Assembly: GCA_018710785.1 (NCBI GenBank) | Contig: DVJD01000093.1 | Location: forward strand, 1 to 64,000 | DNA: 64,000 nucleotides | Source: Candidatus Fimimorpha excrementavium | GTDB lineage: Bacteria; Bacillota; Clostridia; Lachnospirales; Lachnospiraceae | Reading direction: 5' to 3' | In this document: one piece after another, positions 17,362 through 26,422 of the stretch | How the letters are laid out: every line of letters starts with the position of its first letter | How positions within the stretch are numbered: position 1 is the first letter of the stretch | Translations under genes and position numbers: made by a program | The notes under the pieces: model-generated | What the model saw: only the letters and a program-made list of their open reading frames with translations | Database searches by the model: none | What the model was told of the DNA's origin: nothing

Positions 17362-18318
17362 ATGAAAAATATTCAAAGTATTCAATTTCACCCAGGCACC
17401 CGAGAAGAACTGCTGCCCAATTATACATCCGATTTTCCCTATATCTCATCCCGCGCCCATATTGACAAATATCATGACCGTTTCGTTCCATGGCACTGGC
17501 ACAGGGCAGTGGAACTTTTTTACATCGAAAGCGGTATTTTGGAATACGACACCCCTAAAAACCATCTGATCTTTCCAGAAGGCTGCGGAGGATTTGTCAA
17601 TTCCAATATACTCCATACGACCAAACCACAACCGGGAAGCTGTCATACCGTACAGCTTCTCCATATTTTTGACCCTTCCTTCTTGGGCGGAGCACTTGGA
17701 AGCCGTATTGAACAAACATATATTTTCCCCATTATTCATGCTTCCAGCCTGGATATTCTTCCGCTATATCCTGATACCCCTGCCCATAAGGATATTCTAA
17801 GCCAGATTCGGGATGCATTTCTGATCTCTGAGCAGGAATGCGGATATGAAATCCACTTACGGGAGGCGCTTTCCCACATATGGCTGGACCTCTATAAACT
17901 TGCTCTTCCCCTGCTAAACGGAGAGGTGGAATCTCTCCCATCCAATGATCGCATGGGACTTTTGCTGGCCTATATCTATGACCATTACGCAGAAAAAATC
18001 GGAGTTTCCGATCTGGCACAGTCTGCATTCTTGAGCGAGCGTGAATGTTACCGTATGTTCCAAACAATTCTCCACACAACTCCCGCTGAATACCTGAAAA
18101 ATTACCGTTTACAAATTGCTTGCCAACTATTGTCTGGAAGCACCGAATCCATTTCAAACATTGGATATGCCTGCGGTCTGGGAAGCGGCAGTCACTTTGG
18201 AAAAGTCTTTCGTGAAACCCTCGGCTGTACGCCGCTTCAATACCGCCTGAAATGGCAGGATCGTGATAAACCCTGGCATAATACCGATATCCATGGGACC
18301 TCCCATCCTTTATCATAA
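17362..18318 (+). CDS. AraC-family transcriptional regulator with cupin domain
   Basis: A 318-residue regulator. The N-terminal half is a cupin-like sugar-sensing domain (HWHRAVELFYIESG at about 46-59 is the typical metal/ligand strand). The C-terminal 100 residues form the double helix-turn-helix of AraC proteins (SDLAQSAFLSERECYRMF, then ISNIGYACGLGSGSHFGKVF and TPLQYR). A GGAGGT lies 15 bases upstream of the ATG, unusually far, but an in-frame TAG at 17356 rules out an earlier start. The gene is divergent from the GH3 gene and upstream of the HD-domain and acetyltransferase genes. Confidence 0.9.
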   Translation: MKNIQSIQFHPGTREELLPNYTSDFPYISSRAHIDKYHDRFVPWHWHRAVELFYIESGILEYDTPKNHLIFPEGCGGFVNSNILHTTKPQPGSCHTVQLLHIFDPSFLGGALGSRIEQTYIFPIIHASSLDILPLYPDTPAHKDILSQIRDAFLISEQECGYEIHLREALSHIWLDLYKLALPLLNGEVESLPSNDRMGLLLAYIYDHYAEKIGVSDLAQSAFLSERECYRMFQTILHTTPAEYLKNYRLQIACQLLSGSTESISNIGYACGLGSGSHFGKVFRETLGCTPLQYRLKWQDRDKPWHNTDIHGTSHPLS

Positions 18319-18372
18319 ATACTATAATATGTTTGAATCAACAGACATTTCATATATTTAGATAACACAGAA

Positions 18373-19008
18373 ATGAGGAATCCTATGCTAGAATGGAATA
18401 ATGAAACTGCCGAAGCAGCTTTGGCAGAAGCACAGCGTCAAAATCCCGGCCCCTGGGTCAGTCACTCCCGTTACGTAGCTATGGCCTGCCGCCGTATCGC
18501 CCGCCGCTGCGATAATTTATCCGAAGAGAACGCATACCTGTTTGGTCTTCTGCATGACATTGGCCGCTATGTCGGTATCACCTCCGAAAAACATTTGATC
18601 GACGGATACCGCTACTGTATGGCACGGGGATGGAAAAAAGCGGCTCAGATCTGCATCTCCCATGCGTTTATGATTCCGGATATCCACACCTCCATCGGAA
18701 CATTTGATGTCAGCGAAGAAGATTATCAATTTATGAAAACCTTCCTGGAACATGCTGTCTATGACGATTACGATCGACTGGTACAGTTATGCGATGCACT
18801 GGCCCTCCCCACCGGATTCTGTATCCTGGAAAAACGCTTCGTAGATGTAACCATCCGTTATGGCTTCCACCCGTATACCATCGCACGCTGGAAAAAGACT
18901 TTGGAAATCCAAGCCTACTTTGAAAAGAAAATCGGATGTTCCATCTATGATCTCCTGCCAGGCGCACTGGACGGCCGTTCCTGTTCAGGAGCGCCCTCAG
19001 AGTCATAA
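18373..19008 (+). CDS. HD-domain phosphohydrolase-like protein
   Basis: A 211-residue protein with the HD signature: His31 (SHSRYVAMACR), His60-Asp61 (FGLLHDIGRYVG), a further histidine pair in ICISHAFM and a late Asp (LVQLCDALALPTG). These are the metal ligands of HD phosphohydrolases. The family removes phosphate from nucleotides or small molecules; the substrate is unknown. It starts 55 bases after the AraC gene and precedes the acetyltransferase gene by 64 bases, suggesting one transcript. Confidence 0.82.
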   Translation: MRNPMLEWNNETAEAALAEAQRQNPGPWVSHSRYVAMACRRIARRCDNLSEENAYLFGLLHDIGRYVGITSEKHLIDGYRYCMARGWKKAAQICISHAFMIPDIHTSIGTFDVSEEDYQFMKTFLEHAVYDDYDRLVQLCDALALPTGFCILEKRFVDVTIRYGFHPYTIARWKKTLEIQAYFEKKIGCSIYDLLPGALDGRSCSGAPSES

Positions 19009-19072
19009 GAATAAAATCTGTCAGGAAACAACGATGTGGATACAACAGCCACCACTCTCACGGAGGTATGAT

Positions 19073-19642
19073 ATGGACTATCAAGAAACTGATTTTCTGG
19101 AAACCGCAACTCCTGACGCAATAAACCAGATCGCACTGGCAAGGCGTCTGACACAGGAATACAATCATAGTGATTACCGGGATTTTGAAAAACGTCGCGC
19201 AATCCTCCGGGATCTGTTTGCCCATATCGGGGAACGCGTGGCAATTGATACTCCTTTTTACTGTGACTACGGGAAAAACATATGGATTGGAGACGATGTG
19301 ATTATTAATATCAACTGTACATTCGTGGATAACAAGCCCATCCATATCGGCAGCCGCGTACTGATCGCCTCCAATGTACAGATCTATACGTCTTCCCACC
19401 CCGTATTGCCGCTGGAACGCCTGACAGCCAACTGGCGTGAAAAAAACGCCACCTTCTTTCGCACATATGCGAAACCCGTAACCATTCAGGATCAGGTGTG
19501 GATCGGAGGCGGTTCCATCCTCCTTCCCGGCGTTACGATTGGCGAAAACAGCGTAATCGGCGCAGGAAGTGTGGTAACCCGTTCCATTCCCAAAAACTGC
19601 GTGGCCGTGGGTAACCCCTGCCGCGTTATCCGTACCTTTTAG
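19073..19642 (+). CDS. Sugar O-acetyltransferase (maltose/galactoside acetyltransferase family)
   Basis: A 189-residue left-handed beta-helix acetyltransferase. Hexapeptide repeats run from about residue 60 (FYCDYGKNIWIGDDVIININ) to the C-terminus (WIGGGSILLPGVTIGENSVI). SSHPVLPLERL carries the catalytic histidine of the Maa/LacA family. The start at 19073 is set by GGAGG six bases before it; a longer in-frame opening upstream overlaps the HD gene and is not used. It would acetylate a sugar hydroxyl from acetyl-CoA. Confidence 0.9.
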   Translation: MDYQETDFLETATPDAINQIALARRLTQEYNHSDYRDFEKRRAILRDLFAHIGERVAIDTPFYCDYGKNIWIGDDVIININCTFVDNKPIHIGSRVLIASNVQIYTSSHPVLPLERLTANWREKNATFFRTYAKPVTIQDQVWIGGGSILLPGVTIGENSVIGAGSVVTRSIPKNCVAVGNPCRVIRTF

Positions 19643-19705
19643 GCAAACATGCCTCACCTGACTGTAATATCCAGACAATCCCATGATGATCTGTCTGAAA
19701 AGATC

Positions 19706-19807
19706 GGATAGAAAAAACCTCTGTCTGCAAGGAACCGGAAGGGCACACAGCAAAGACCGACTGCCCTGTTTTTATCGTTCACCCGCAAACAGAGGGGTTT
19801 TCTATCC
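19706..19807. terminator. Long-loop hairpin between convergent genes
   Basis: GGATAGAAAA-ACCTCTGT (19706-19724) pairs with ACAGAGG-TTTTCTATCC (19789-19807) across a 64-base loop that itself contains weaker pairing. It lies between the ends of the acetyltransferase and GH3 genes and has A/T tracts on both sides, so it may terminate both. Confidence 0.55.
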
Positions 19808-19818
19808 TTATATTCGAT

Positions 19819-22089
19819 TTATCCCAACTTTCTCAGCGCTTCCATCAGTTCTTCCAGCGCTTCATTGGTCATCCCATTGAAACTTCTAAAAGCGCGAAGG
19901 GGCATGGAGTCCATCATGGCCTGGTTCATCTCATCGGTGACTGCTTCTTTGGCTGCATCGCTCTCTTCCTTCTTTTCCTCTCCACCCAGGGTTTCCTGGA
20001 TTTGTTTTAACTGTGTCTGGAGAAAGGAAGACGTTTTTGGATTTCTCATAAGATCCCCCACCGTGGTATTGGCGTCGATTTCCATGGCCAGTACTGCAGT
20101 ACTCTCCACCGTCACCGGCGCTTCCAATACCAAATCTCTGGAGGAACGGCCGATCTGGATCTGATATACCCCCGTCGGCACATACCAGTCATGAAGTTCT
20201 TCGCTGTACTGGGCAAAACTCCTCTTATCAAGCGTCATCGTCACGTCTTTTTCTTGCCCCGGCTGTAAGAATACTTTGGCAAAATGTTTCAGTTCCCGCA
20301 CAGGACGCACAGATTGATTGGGACTGCTGACATAGAGTTCCACGATTTCTTTTCCCGGTCTGTCCCCGGTATTTTCCACCGTCAGGGTCACGGTAAGCGT
20401 ATCGGTATCCTTCATCGTCTCCCTGTCAAGCCGAAGATTTTTATAGGCAAATGTGGTATAGCTTAACCCATATCCAAAGGGATATCTCACCGGCATATTT
20501 TTCTTATCATAATACCGGTATCCCACATAGATCCCTTCCTGGTAATGCACCGTTTTCCCGTCTCCCGGGAAATTCAGATGGGACGGATTGTCCTCCAAAT
20601 GGAACGGAATGGTCTCCGCCAGCTTTCCGCATGGATTGGAATGGCCGTACAGAAGATTGACGGCTGCTGCTCCGACGGCCTGACCGCCCAGATACATTTC
20701 CAGAATCCCTTTTACCCGGTCTGCCCACGGCATCTCCACCGGAGAACCATTGTGAAGCACCACCACGGTATTGGGCTGTACGTTCAGCACTTCCTCTATC
20801 AGAGCATTCTGGCAGTCGGGAAGCCGCATATGGCTTCTGTCGTATCCCTCGGATTCGAAAGAATCCGGCAGTCCCGCGAATATGACGGCGTAATCGCTTC
20901 CTCTGGCTGCTTCCACTGCCTCCTTCACCAGGGCATCCTCTCTCTTATCTTCTTTTACGTCATATCCCTGGGCGTATACCACATCGGCAAATTTTCTGGC
21001 TTCTTCCAGGGCGCTGGCCACCTTATAGGAATGGATATGAGAACTTCCGCCGCCCTGATACCGCGGCTTTTTTGCAAACAGCCCGATAAAGGCGGTTTTT
21101 TTCTCCGGGCAAAGCGGCAAAATCCCTTCATTTTTCAAAAGCACCGCCGATTCTTCTTCTATTTTCTGCGCCAGGCTGTGGTCCTTTTCCCTGTCCCATA
21201 CAGCATTTTTTCTGTGATCAACAAAATCAAAGATCACCTGCAGGATCCGCTCCACTGCACGATCCAGCACGTCCTCGGAGAGCGTACCATTTTTCACCGC
21301 TTCCACGATTTTTTTATCATTCGTCCCGCCGGAAGAAGGCATTTCCAGTTCCAGACCTGCTTTCAGACCTTCCACACGGTCGTTTACCGCGCCCCAGTCG
21401 GACACCACATATCCTTCAAAGCCCCACTCCTTGCGAAGCACTTCGGTCAAAAGCCACGGGTCCTCGGAAGCAAAGGTTCCGTTGATCTTATTATAGGAAC
21501 ACATCACGGTTTTCGGCTGCGCCTCTTTCACCGGCGTCTCAAAAGCCGCCAGATAGATCTCCCGAAGCGCCTGCTTGCTGACTTCGGAAGAACAGGTCAT
21601 CCTCCGGTATTCCTGGTTGTTGGCCGCAAAATGTTTCAGAGACGTGCCTACGCCCTGGGACTGTACGCCCTGAATATGGGCGGAAGCCATCTGTCCCGCC
21701 AGATAGGGATCCTCGGAAAAATATTCAAAATTCCTTCCGCAGAGCGGGGAACGCTTGATATTAACCGCCGGTCCCAGGATCACAGAGAGATTTTCCGCCT
21801 GACACTCATTTCCAATGGCTGTCCCCATCTCCTTTAGCAGTTCCCGGTCAAAGGAGCAGGCCGTCGCGCAGGCGGTTGGAAAGCAGACCGCCTCAATGCT
21901 GTCGTTAATCCCCAGATGATCCCCGGTTTCCGCCTGTTTTCTCAATCCATGGGGGCCGTCGCTCACCATCACCTCCGGGATGCCAAGCCGCTCCACGGAT
22001 TTCAGCCTCCAAAAATCCTTGCCGGAACACATCCCGGCTTTCTCTTCCAGCGTCATTTCTTTGATGATCGCTTTGATATCACGTCCCAT
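19819..22089 (-). CDS. GH3 beta-glucosidase with C-terminal fibronectin-like domain
   Basis: A 756-residue cytoplasmic GH3. The order is the N-terminal TIM barrel (MTLEEKAGMCSGKDFW; VSDGPHGLRKQ; SLKHFAANNQE; nucleophile aspartate in GYVVSDWGAV at about 228-237), the second alpha/beta domain (ESAVLLKNEGILPL; IFAGLPDSFESEGYDRS), and a fibronectin III-like domain (about 560-670: GLSYTTFAYKNLRL; IVELYVSSPN; FAKVFLQPGQ). A 75-residue charged helical tail ends the protein. Family members release beta-glucose or related sugars from oligosaccharides. GGAGG six bases upstream sets the start. The adjacent AraC gene is a likely regulator. Confidence 0.92.
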   Translation of the reverse strand: MGRDIKAIIKEMTLEEKAGMCSGKDFWRLKSVERLGIPEVMVSDGPHGLRKQAETGDHLGINDSIEAVCFPTACATACSFDRELLKEMGTAIGNECQAENLSVILGPAVNIKRSPLCGRNFEYFSEDPYLAGQMASAHIQGVQSQGVGTSLKHFAANNQEYRRMTCSSEVSKQALREIYLAAFETPVKEAQPKTVMCSYNKINGTFASEDPWLLTEVLRKEWGFEGYVVSDWGAVNDRVEGLKAGLELEMPSSGGTNDKKIVEAVKNGTLSEDVLDRAVERILQVIFDFVDHRKNAVWDREKDHSLAQKIEEESAVLLKNEGILPLCPEKKTAFIGLFAKKPRYQGGGSSHIHSYKVASALEEARKFADVVYAQGYDVKEDKREDALVKEAVEAARGSDYAVIFAGLPDSFESEGYDRSHMRLPDCQNALIEEVLNVQPNTVVVLHNGSPVEMPWADRVKGILEMYLGGQAVGAAAVNLLYGHSNPCGKLAETIPFHLEDNPSHLNFPGDGKTVHYQEGIYVGYRYYDKKNMPVRYPFGYGLSYTTFAYKNLRLDRETMKDTDTLTVTLTVENTGDRPGKEIVELYVSSPNQSVRPVRELKHFAKVFLQPGQEKDVTMTLDKRSFAQYSEELHDWYVPTGVYQIQIGRSSRDLVLEAPVTVESTAVLAMEIDANTTVGDLMRNPKTSSFLQTQLKQIQETLGGEEKKEESDAAKEAVTDEMNQAMMDSMPLRAFRSFNGMTNEALEELMEALRKLG

Positions 22090-22240
22090 AAAAAACCTCC
22101 ATACATATTATGAATCTTCAAACAAAAATATCCTATTCGTAATCATAAAACATATGGAGGAAAAATGGTATCATATTTTTCATTTTTTTATTAAATTTTT
22201 ATTCCTATATTTCCAGAAAGTCCATCCGTTTTTTTAAAGC

Positions 22241-22993
22241 TCATTCTTCCACCCCGTACATCTCCCGAAACTGTCTCGGCGTCATACCCGTCCATTTTTT
22301 GAAAACCTGTCCAAAATGACTCTGGGAACAGAAGCCAAAATAATAGGCAATCTCTTCAAAACTGTAACGGGAATATTTCAGCAGATTGCCGCAGTGATCC
22401 GTTTTCTCTTTCATCATATACTGCATCACCGTCATCCCTGTCACATCACGAAAAACTTTTGACAGATATCCCGGTGTCACATGGAGACGTTTTGCAATCT
22501 CATTGACTTCGATTTTCCGATGCATGTTCTGGCAGATATAGTTCTTGCAGCCCTCCACCAAAAGATTGCGGGCTGATTCATTCCTTCTCTGCGCCGTCAG
22601 AGCTGTATATTCAAACTTTGCCTCCCGCAGCAGAGACGATACGTCTTCCGCCGAACATGCCTCTTCGATCTCCTGGATATATCCGTCGCTGATGGAAAAC
22701 GCCTCCTCCGGCAGAAGACCTCCCCGGATCCCAGCCCGACAATACAGAGTCATGGCACAGATGGCCAGATTCTTTTCAGAGCGCAATTTTTCTCCCGCCA
22801 GCTTTCCCAGCTTTCCAGTTCTTTTTTTCTGTTCCATCTGAAAAAGACCGTCCATATCCCCCCGGCAGATCAGCTCCAATTCTTCCTGTTCTTCCCGATA
22901 AGAATTATGGAACAGCTCATTTTCCTGATAATAAAATTTTGTTTTCATTATCCGCTCCGCTACAGAACGGCGAATTCTTTTTCTCTCTTTCAT
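22241..22993 (-). CDS. AraC/YesN-like transcriptional regulator
   Basis: A protein of about 250 residues. The N-terminal 140 residues match the helical linker region of YesN-type regulators (CAMTLYCRAGIRGGLLPEEA). The C-terminal AraC double helix-turn-helix is clear (VNEIAKRLHVTPGYLSKVF; FEEIAYYFGFCSQSHFGQVF; TPRQFR). No receiver domain is present. Starts at 22993 and 23002 are both possible; neither has an ideal ribosome site. It lies upstream of, and in the same direction as, the GH3 beta-glucosidase gene, which it may activate. Confidence 0.88.
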   Translation of the reverse strand: MKERKRIRRSVAERIMKTKFYYQENELFHNSYREEQEELELICRGDMDGLFQMEQKKRTGKLGKLAGEKLRSEKNLAICAMTLYCRAGIRGGLLPEEAFSISDGYIQEIEEACSAEDVSSLLREAKFEYTALTAQRRNESARNLLVEGCKNYICQNMHRKIEVNEIAKRLHVTPGYLSKVFRDVTGMTVMQYMMKEKTDHCGNLLKYSRYSFEEIAYYFGFCSQSHFGQVFKKWTGMTPRQFREMYGVEE

Positions 22994-23148
22994 TCCACCC
23001 ATTTCCTACCATATCACTCACGGCTCTCACCCGCCGCTGTCGCCTGGACTTGCGTCCATACTTATAAAGTTAGTATAAAACAGGATAAGAAAAAAGTCAA
23101 AATAACCATATATAGTATTTTTTTATATTGATTATAATCAAAAGGTAT

Positions 23149-23172
23149 CAAAAAAAGCCGTGCCTTGCACGA
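23149..23172 (-). terminator. SRP RNA terminator
   Basis: On the minus strand GTCGTGC-AAG-GCACGGC is followed by seven U residues, a compact Rho-independent terminator about 20 bases after the SRP RNA closing helix. Confidence 0.85.
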
Positions 23173-23192
23173 CTTTCTGATCTATTTTTTTT

Positions 23193-23458
23193 ACCGCGCA
23201 TCCTGACTTCGTATGCTGCCCATAAGCGTTACCTCCACAGTTAGCTCCGTCCAGGCGCCCTCACGGCACACAGGAGCTTCTGCTTAGTGCTGCTCCATTC
23301 CTGACCTGACACGGTTCACAGATTCCTGTTGCGTAAGACCCAGACTTCAACGCCACTTATGAAGGGCAGCCCTACAGACAGTCATCCTCGGAAAGGATAT
23401 CACCCCTGCTATAGCGGATTGCAGGTACAGGGAGCCGCTGCTTCCCCGGCTGCGCGGT
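23193..23458 (-). ncRNA. ffs: Large-type bacterial signal recognition particle RNA
   Basis: The minus-strand transcript has the universal helix 8 core GTGTCAGGTC-AGGAAT-GGAGCAGCAC near 23289-23312. The Clostridial 3' side follows (AGCTAACTGTGGAGGTAACG and CTTATGG). The ends ACCGCGCA and TGCGCGGT pair to close the molecule, giving about 266 nt, the size of the Bacillus/Clostridium type with Alu domain. It is the scaffold for Ffh in membrane-protein targeting. The GGAA tetraloop is closed by A-U rather than the usual C-G, a compensated change. Confidence 0.95.
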
Positions 23459-23464
23459 TTAATT

Positions 23465-23494
23465 ATTATACTATTAGATGCGGACTGCTGTCAA
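23465..23494 (-). promoter_or_regulatory. Consensus promoter of the SRP RNA gene
   Basis: Perfect TTGACA (23489-23494 on the minus strand) and perfect TATAAT (23465-23470) are spaced by 18 bases. The -10 ends seven bases before the RNA 5' end. Confidence 0.9.
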
Positions 23495-23533
23495 GTAAAA
23501 CAAAAATTTTTGCAAAGCAAACGCATGGATTCC

Positions 23534-24793
23534 CTAATCCTCCGCCTCGACCTCCACATCCCGCACCGTGACCTGCCGGATACTGTCTTTTCTAAACCCG
23601 TCTCTGCGCGCTTTGATCCGCAGATGTTCAAAGGTAAAATCGGATAATTGGTACTGCTCTTCCTCCGGCGTCACGTTAAAGTACGTGTCGCACTGGCAGG
23701 TACAGCGGCGGAAGGTCACATGATCCGCATAGGACAGAGGCCGGTCAGGACGGCCTTTCAGATCATAAAACTGCGTCCATGGATTGATATTGATGAAGTT
23801 CGTGATCGTCCCCTCGATCTCTTCCACCGTCAGATACTCATAGCGCTGGGGCGTATCCGGGCGCATTTTCAGCCAGAGCAGGTTGGACGCGCGATTCACT
23901 TTGATTCTTCTCAAGATTACGTTTCGATTGTGGACAGATTCGGAACCGCAGGTGAGACACCCATGACAGAAGCCATAGGTACAGTCTTCCACAAGGATCC
24001 GCTCATTGGAACCGTTTTCCGGCGCAGTATCCGCCCAGGGGCCTTTGCCGCCCTTTAACACCACGGCGTCGTCGTTTACTTCCATGTAGCAGTTTTTCAC
24101 CAGCACGTCGGTGCAGACATCAATGTCGATGGCATCGGTGCTGGGAGCTTTCACCGGAAAGGCCGGAGAAAAAATATGGCAGTTTAAATATTTCACATGA
24201 TCGCACTGATAGATATGGTTCGTCCAAAAATGGGAATTTTGCAGATGAAGCCCCGCAACCAGGACATTCCGGCAGTTGGACAGATAAATCAGGCGCGGCC
24301 GCTGCTCGTCTTTATTCGTACAGGAGGGATTCCACTCCCGTCTCAGCCAGAACGCCTTCCAGGAACGCAGCCCGTTGCCGTCGATGGCGCCGGGACCGCT
24401 TATGGTAAAACCGTCCAGTCCATCCGCATTGATCAGCGCCGCAAAGTATTTGCAGCTCTCTCCCTCCATCCGCGTCTCCACCAGGGGATAATCGGAGATA
24501 TCGTCGCTCCCTTTCAGCGTTCCTCCCGCCTCTACATACAGATGGACGCCCTGCTTAAAAAACAGGGAGCCGGTCAGATACGTCCCCGCCGGGACGACGA
24601 TGACGCCGCCGCCCTCTTCTGCGGCTGTATCAATCAGACGCTGCATCTCTTCTGTGTGGATGCGGCCGTCGTCCAGGATATTATAGTCTGTCAGTATGTA
24701 CTGCTTTCCCAGTTCCGAACGTTTCGGTATCTTCGTGTCATAAAACCAGGCGTCTATGGGGGTTCCATCGGGAAATGTTTCTGTTGCTTTCAT
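23534..24793 (-). CDS. GH28 polygalacturonase-like glycoside hydrolase
   Basis: A beta-helix GH28 protein of about 419 residues with no signal peptide. The N-terminal pectin-lyase-like segment is AAEEGGGVIVVPAGTYLTGS, and the oxyanion-type SGPGAIDGNG follows at about 130-140. Catalytic motifs are STDAIDIDVC (replacing the usual NTDG), NDDAVVLKGG (the paired aspartates), then HGCLTCGSES and LWLKMRP (the K/R substrate motif). It probably works as an exo-enzyme on imported galacturonate or rhamnogalacturonan oligomers. AAGGA 11 bases upstream favours the ATG at 24793 over that at 24805. Confidence 0.88.
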   Translation of the reverse strand: MKATETFPDGTPIDAWFYDTKIPKRSELGKQYILTDYNILDDGRIHTEEMQRLIDTAAEEGGGVIVVPAGTYLTGSLFFKQGVHLYVEAGGTLKGSDDISDYPLVETRMEGESCKYFAALINADGLDGFTISGPGAIDGNGLRSWKAFWLRREWNPSCTNKDEQRPRLIYLSNCRNVLVAGLHLQNSHFWTNHIYQCDHVKYLNCHIFSPAFPVKAPSTDAIDIDVCTDVLVKNCYMEVNDDAVVLKGGKGPWADTAPENGSNERILVEDCTYGFCHGCLTCGSESVHNRNVILRRIKVNRASNLLWLKMRPDTPQRYEYLTVEEIEGTITNFININPWTQFYDLKGRPDRPLSYADHVTFRRCTCQCDTYFNVTPEEEQYQLSDFTFEHLRIKARRDGFRKDSIRQVTVRDVEVEAED

Positions 24794-24919
24794 TGTTGTT
24801 ATCATCCTTTCGTGTATGATCTTCTAAGCGGCAATGGCATAACCGCATAGACCCTCGCTTTTTCAGGGATATTTCCATTATATTCTCTTCGCCGGAAAAA
24901 CACCATATACATTTTTCTG

Positions 24920-25240
24920 CTATTCCGTATAAATTTCCTTTGCCATTCGGAATGCCGCCCATGCTTTTGGCCACCCGACGTAAAATGCGGCATGGGTTAA
25001 AATTTCCGCCATTTCCTCCCTAGAAACACCATTCTTCTTTGCCGTTTCCAGATGATATTTGAAAGAGCTGTCCGTCAAGCCCTGCGCCATTAACGCTGTT
25101 ACCGTCACAATACTGCGGTCGCGCAAAGAGAGCTGTTCCTCTCTGCTCCATACCTCCCCGAATAAAACGTCGTCGTTCAATTCCGCAAATTTCGGCGCAA
25201 AGGTTCCCAGTACCTCCCGTCCTGCTGTCTGTTTTGCCAT
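24920..25240 (-). CDS. Carboxymuconolactone decarboxylase (CMD/AhpD-like) protein
   Basis: A 106-residue single-domain CMD protein. LSLRDRSIVTVTALMAQGLT and the downstream LETAKKNGVSREEMAEILTH with the conserved histidine and glutamate match the gamma-CMD subgroup. No CxxC pair is present, so AhpD-type peroxidase activity is unlikely. It is the last gene of a four-gene operon with a cupin, a reductase and an aldo-keto reductase, a set often induced by reactive aldehydes or quinones. AGGGG precedes the start. Confidence 0.9.
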   Translation of the reverse strand: MAKQTAGREVLGTFAPKFAELNDDVLFGEVWSREEQLSLRDRSIVTVTALMAQGLTDSSFKYHLETAKKNGVSREEMAEILTHAAFYVGWPKAWAAFRMAKEIYTE

Positions 25241-25264
25241 AATTTTTCCCCTTTCTATCTATCT

Positions 25265-25669
25265 TTACTTTAACTTCTCATAATCTCCTTCATTTACGGC
25301 TTCCAGCCATTCATTAGAGGCTCCTTCTGCCGGGACTTCCACCGCAAGATGGGCAAACCAACTGTCTTTTGCCGCCCCGTGCCAATGCTTGACTTCCGGT
25401 GGGATATTGACTACATCTCCGGGGTGCAGCTCTCGTGCTTCCCTGCCCCATTCCTGATAATATCCGCGCCCCGCCGTACAAAGTAAAATCTGGCCGCCTT
25501 TATGATGGATATGCCAGTTATTGCGGCAACCCGGCTCAAAAGTTACATTTCCAATTACAACCTGCTCTGTGGAAAGCATATTCAAATAACTCTGTCCCAC
25601 AAAATATTTCGCATATGTCTCATTCTTTTCTCCCATGGGGAAGATACCGATTGTTTCCGTCTTCATCAT
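25265..25669 (-). CDS. Cupin-domain protein
   Basis: A 134-residue single cupin of the (R)-mandelonitrile-lyase-like/CMD-associated type. The metal-binding motif is GCRNNWHIHHKGGQ (three histidine-region ligands at about 47-51), and HPGDVVNIPPEVKHWHGA supplies the second motif. The start at 25669 (or the adjacent ATG at 25666) follows AGGAGG. Pairing of this cupin with a small CMD protein is common in Firmicutes; the reaction is unknown. Confidence 0.88.
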   Translation of the reverse strand: MMKTETIGIFPMGEKNETYAKYFVGQSYLNMLSTEQVVIGNVTFEPGCRNNWHIHHKGGQILLCTAGRGYYQEWGREARELHPGDVVNIPPEVKHWHGAAKDSWFAHLAVEVPAEGASNEWLEAVNEGDYEKLK

Positions 25670-25680
25670 ACTTCCTCCTA

Positions 25681-26400
25681 TTATTTTTTTACCAGATACC
25701 GCAGCCATAAACTGCCCCCTTCTGTTTTCTCTACATTTTGAAGTTCAAAAGCAATGGGCTTCTCGGACGAAAAATCTCCTTTTGCGCTAAAAAGTGCCGG
25801 AGTTTTATCGGAGCCGTCTGCCACGGGAGCGATGACAACGCTTACTTCGTCGCACATTCCCGCCTGAATAAACGACCAGTTTAGCACACCGCCGCCGCCC
25901 AGCATAAGGGTTTCAACACCAAAAAGAGTTTTTAATTTCTCCATGACCAGGTTATAATCCAAACGTTCCGTCCCGGCAATCAGGTAAGAAATTCCGAGTT
26001 TACGCAGAAAGGCTTTATAAGAATTACTTGCCTGTCCCGTCAAAACTTCAATCACATGGGCGTGTGTATCATTATAGACAAGCTCGCTGCTTTTCCAGCC
26101 CAGCCGCCCGGAAGGATCAACGGAAACATAATACATAGGCGCATTTGCGGCGACATAATCTCCTCCAGGAACAGCAGGGGCGCTTTCCTCCAAATCCGGT
26201 TTTTCATAAAAAGTAAAATTGTCGTCGGTTGTGACGCGGCCGGACAACCAGCCCTGATGTTTATAATAGGGCTTTTTCCCAAAAGCAATCCGGTAAAAAA
26301 CATTTCCTGCCGTCTCTCCTTCGGTGGTTTCCATATAAGGCCCCATAATCTTGCCGTCAAGAGAAGTCAGCATATGGCAAAAAACATACGGTCTGTTCAT
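25681..26400 (-). CDS. RibD C-terminal/dihydrofolate-reductase-like reductase
   Basis: A 239-residue protein of the RibD_C superfamily. MLTSLDGKIMGPY at residues 9-21 matches the family substrate motif, and a glycine-rich NADPH motif LMLGGGGVLNWSFIQAG lies at about 166-182, followed by DEVSVVIAPV. No deaminase domain is present, so it is not the bifunctional riboflavin enzyme. GGGAG nine bases upstream favours 26400; the longer frame to 26469 overlaps the aldo-keto reductase gene. Physiological substrate unknown. Confidence 0.85.
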   Translation of the reverse strand: MNRPYVFCHMLTSLDGKIMGPYMETTEGETAGNVFYRIAFGKKPYYKHQGWLSGRVTTDDNFTFYEKPDLEESAPAVPGGDYVAANAPMYYVSVDPSGRLGWKSSELVYNDTHAHVIEVLTGQASNSYKAFLRKLGISYLIAGTERLDYNLVMEKLKTLFGVETLMLGGGGVLNWSFIQAGMCDEVSVVIAPVADGSDKTPALFSAKGDFSSEKPIAFELQNVEKTEGGSLWLRYLVKK

Positions 26401-26422
26401 GTTAAATTTCTCCCGAAATATA

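Noticed and set aside
18860-19072. N-terminal extension of the acetyltransferase overlapping the HD gene
   Set aside because: The family start MDYQE-type at 19073 has a strong GGAGG; the extension is out-of-frame shadow of the HD gene.
20545-21837. 430-codon plus-strand frame opposite the GH3 beta-glucosidase
   Set aside because: It is antisense to a clear GH3 gene with all family motifs; no domain was recognised in the antisense frame.
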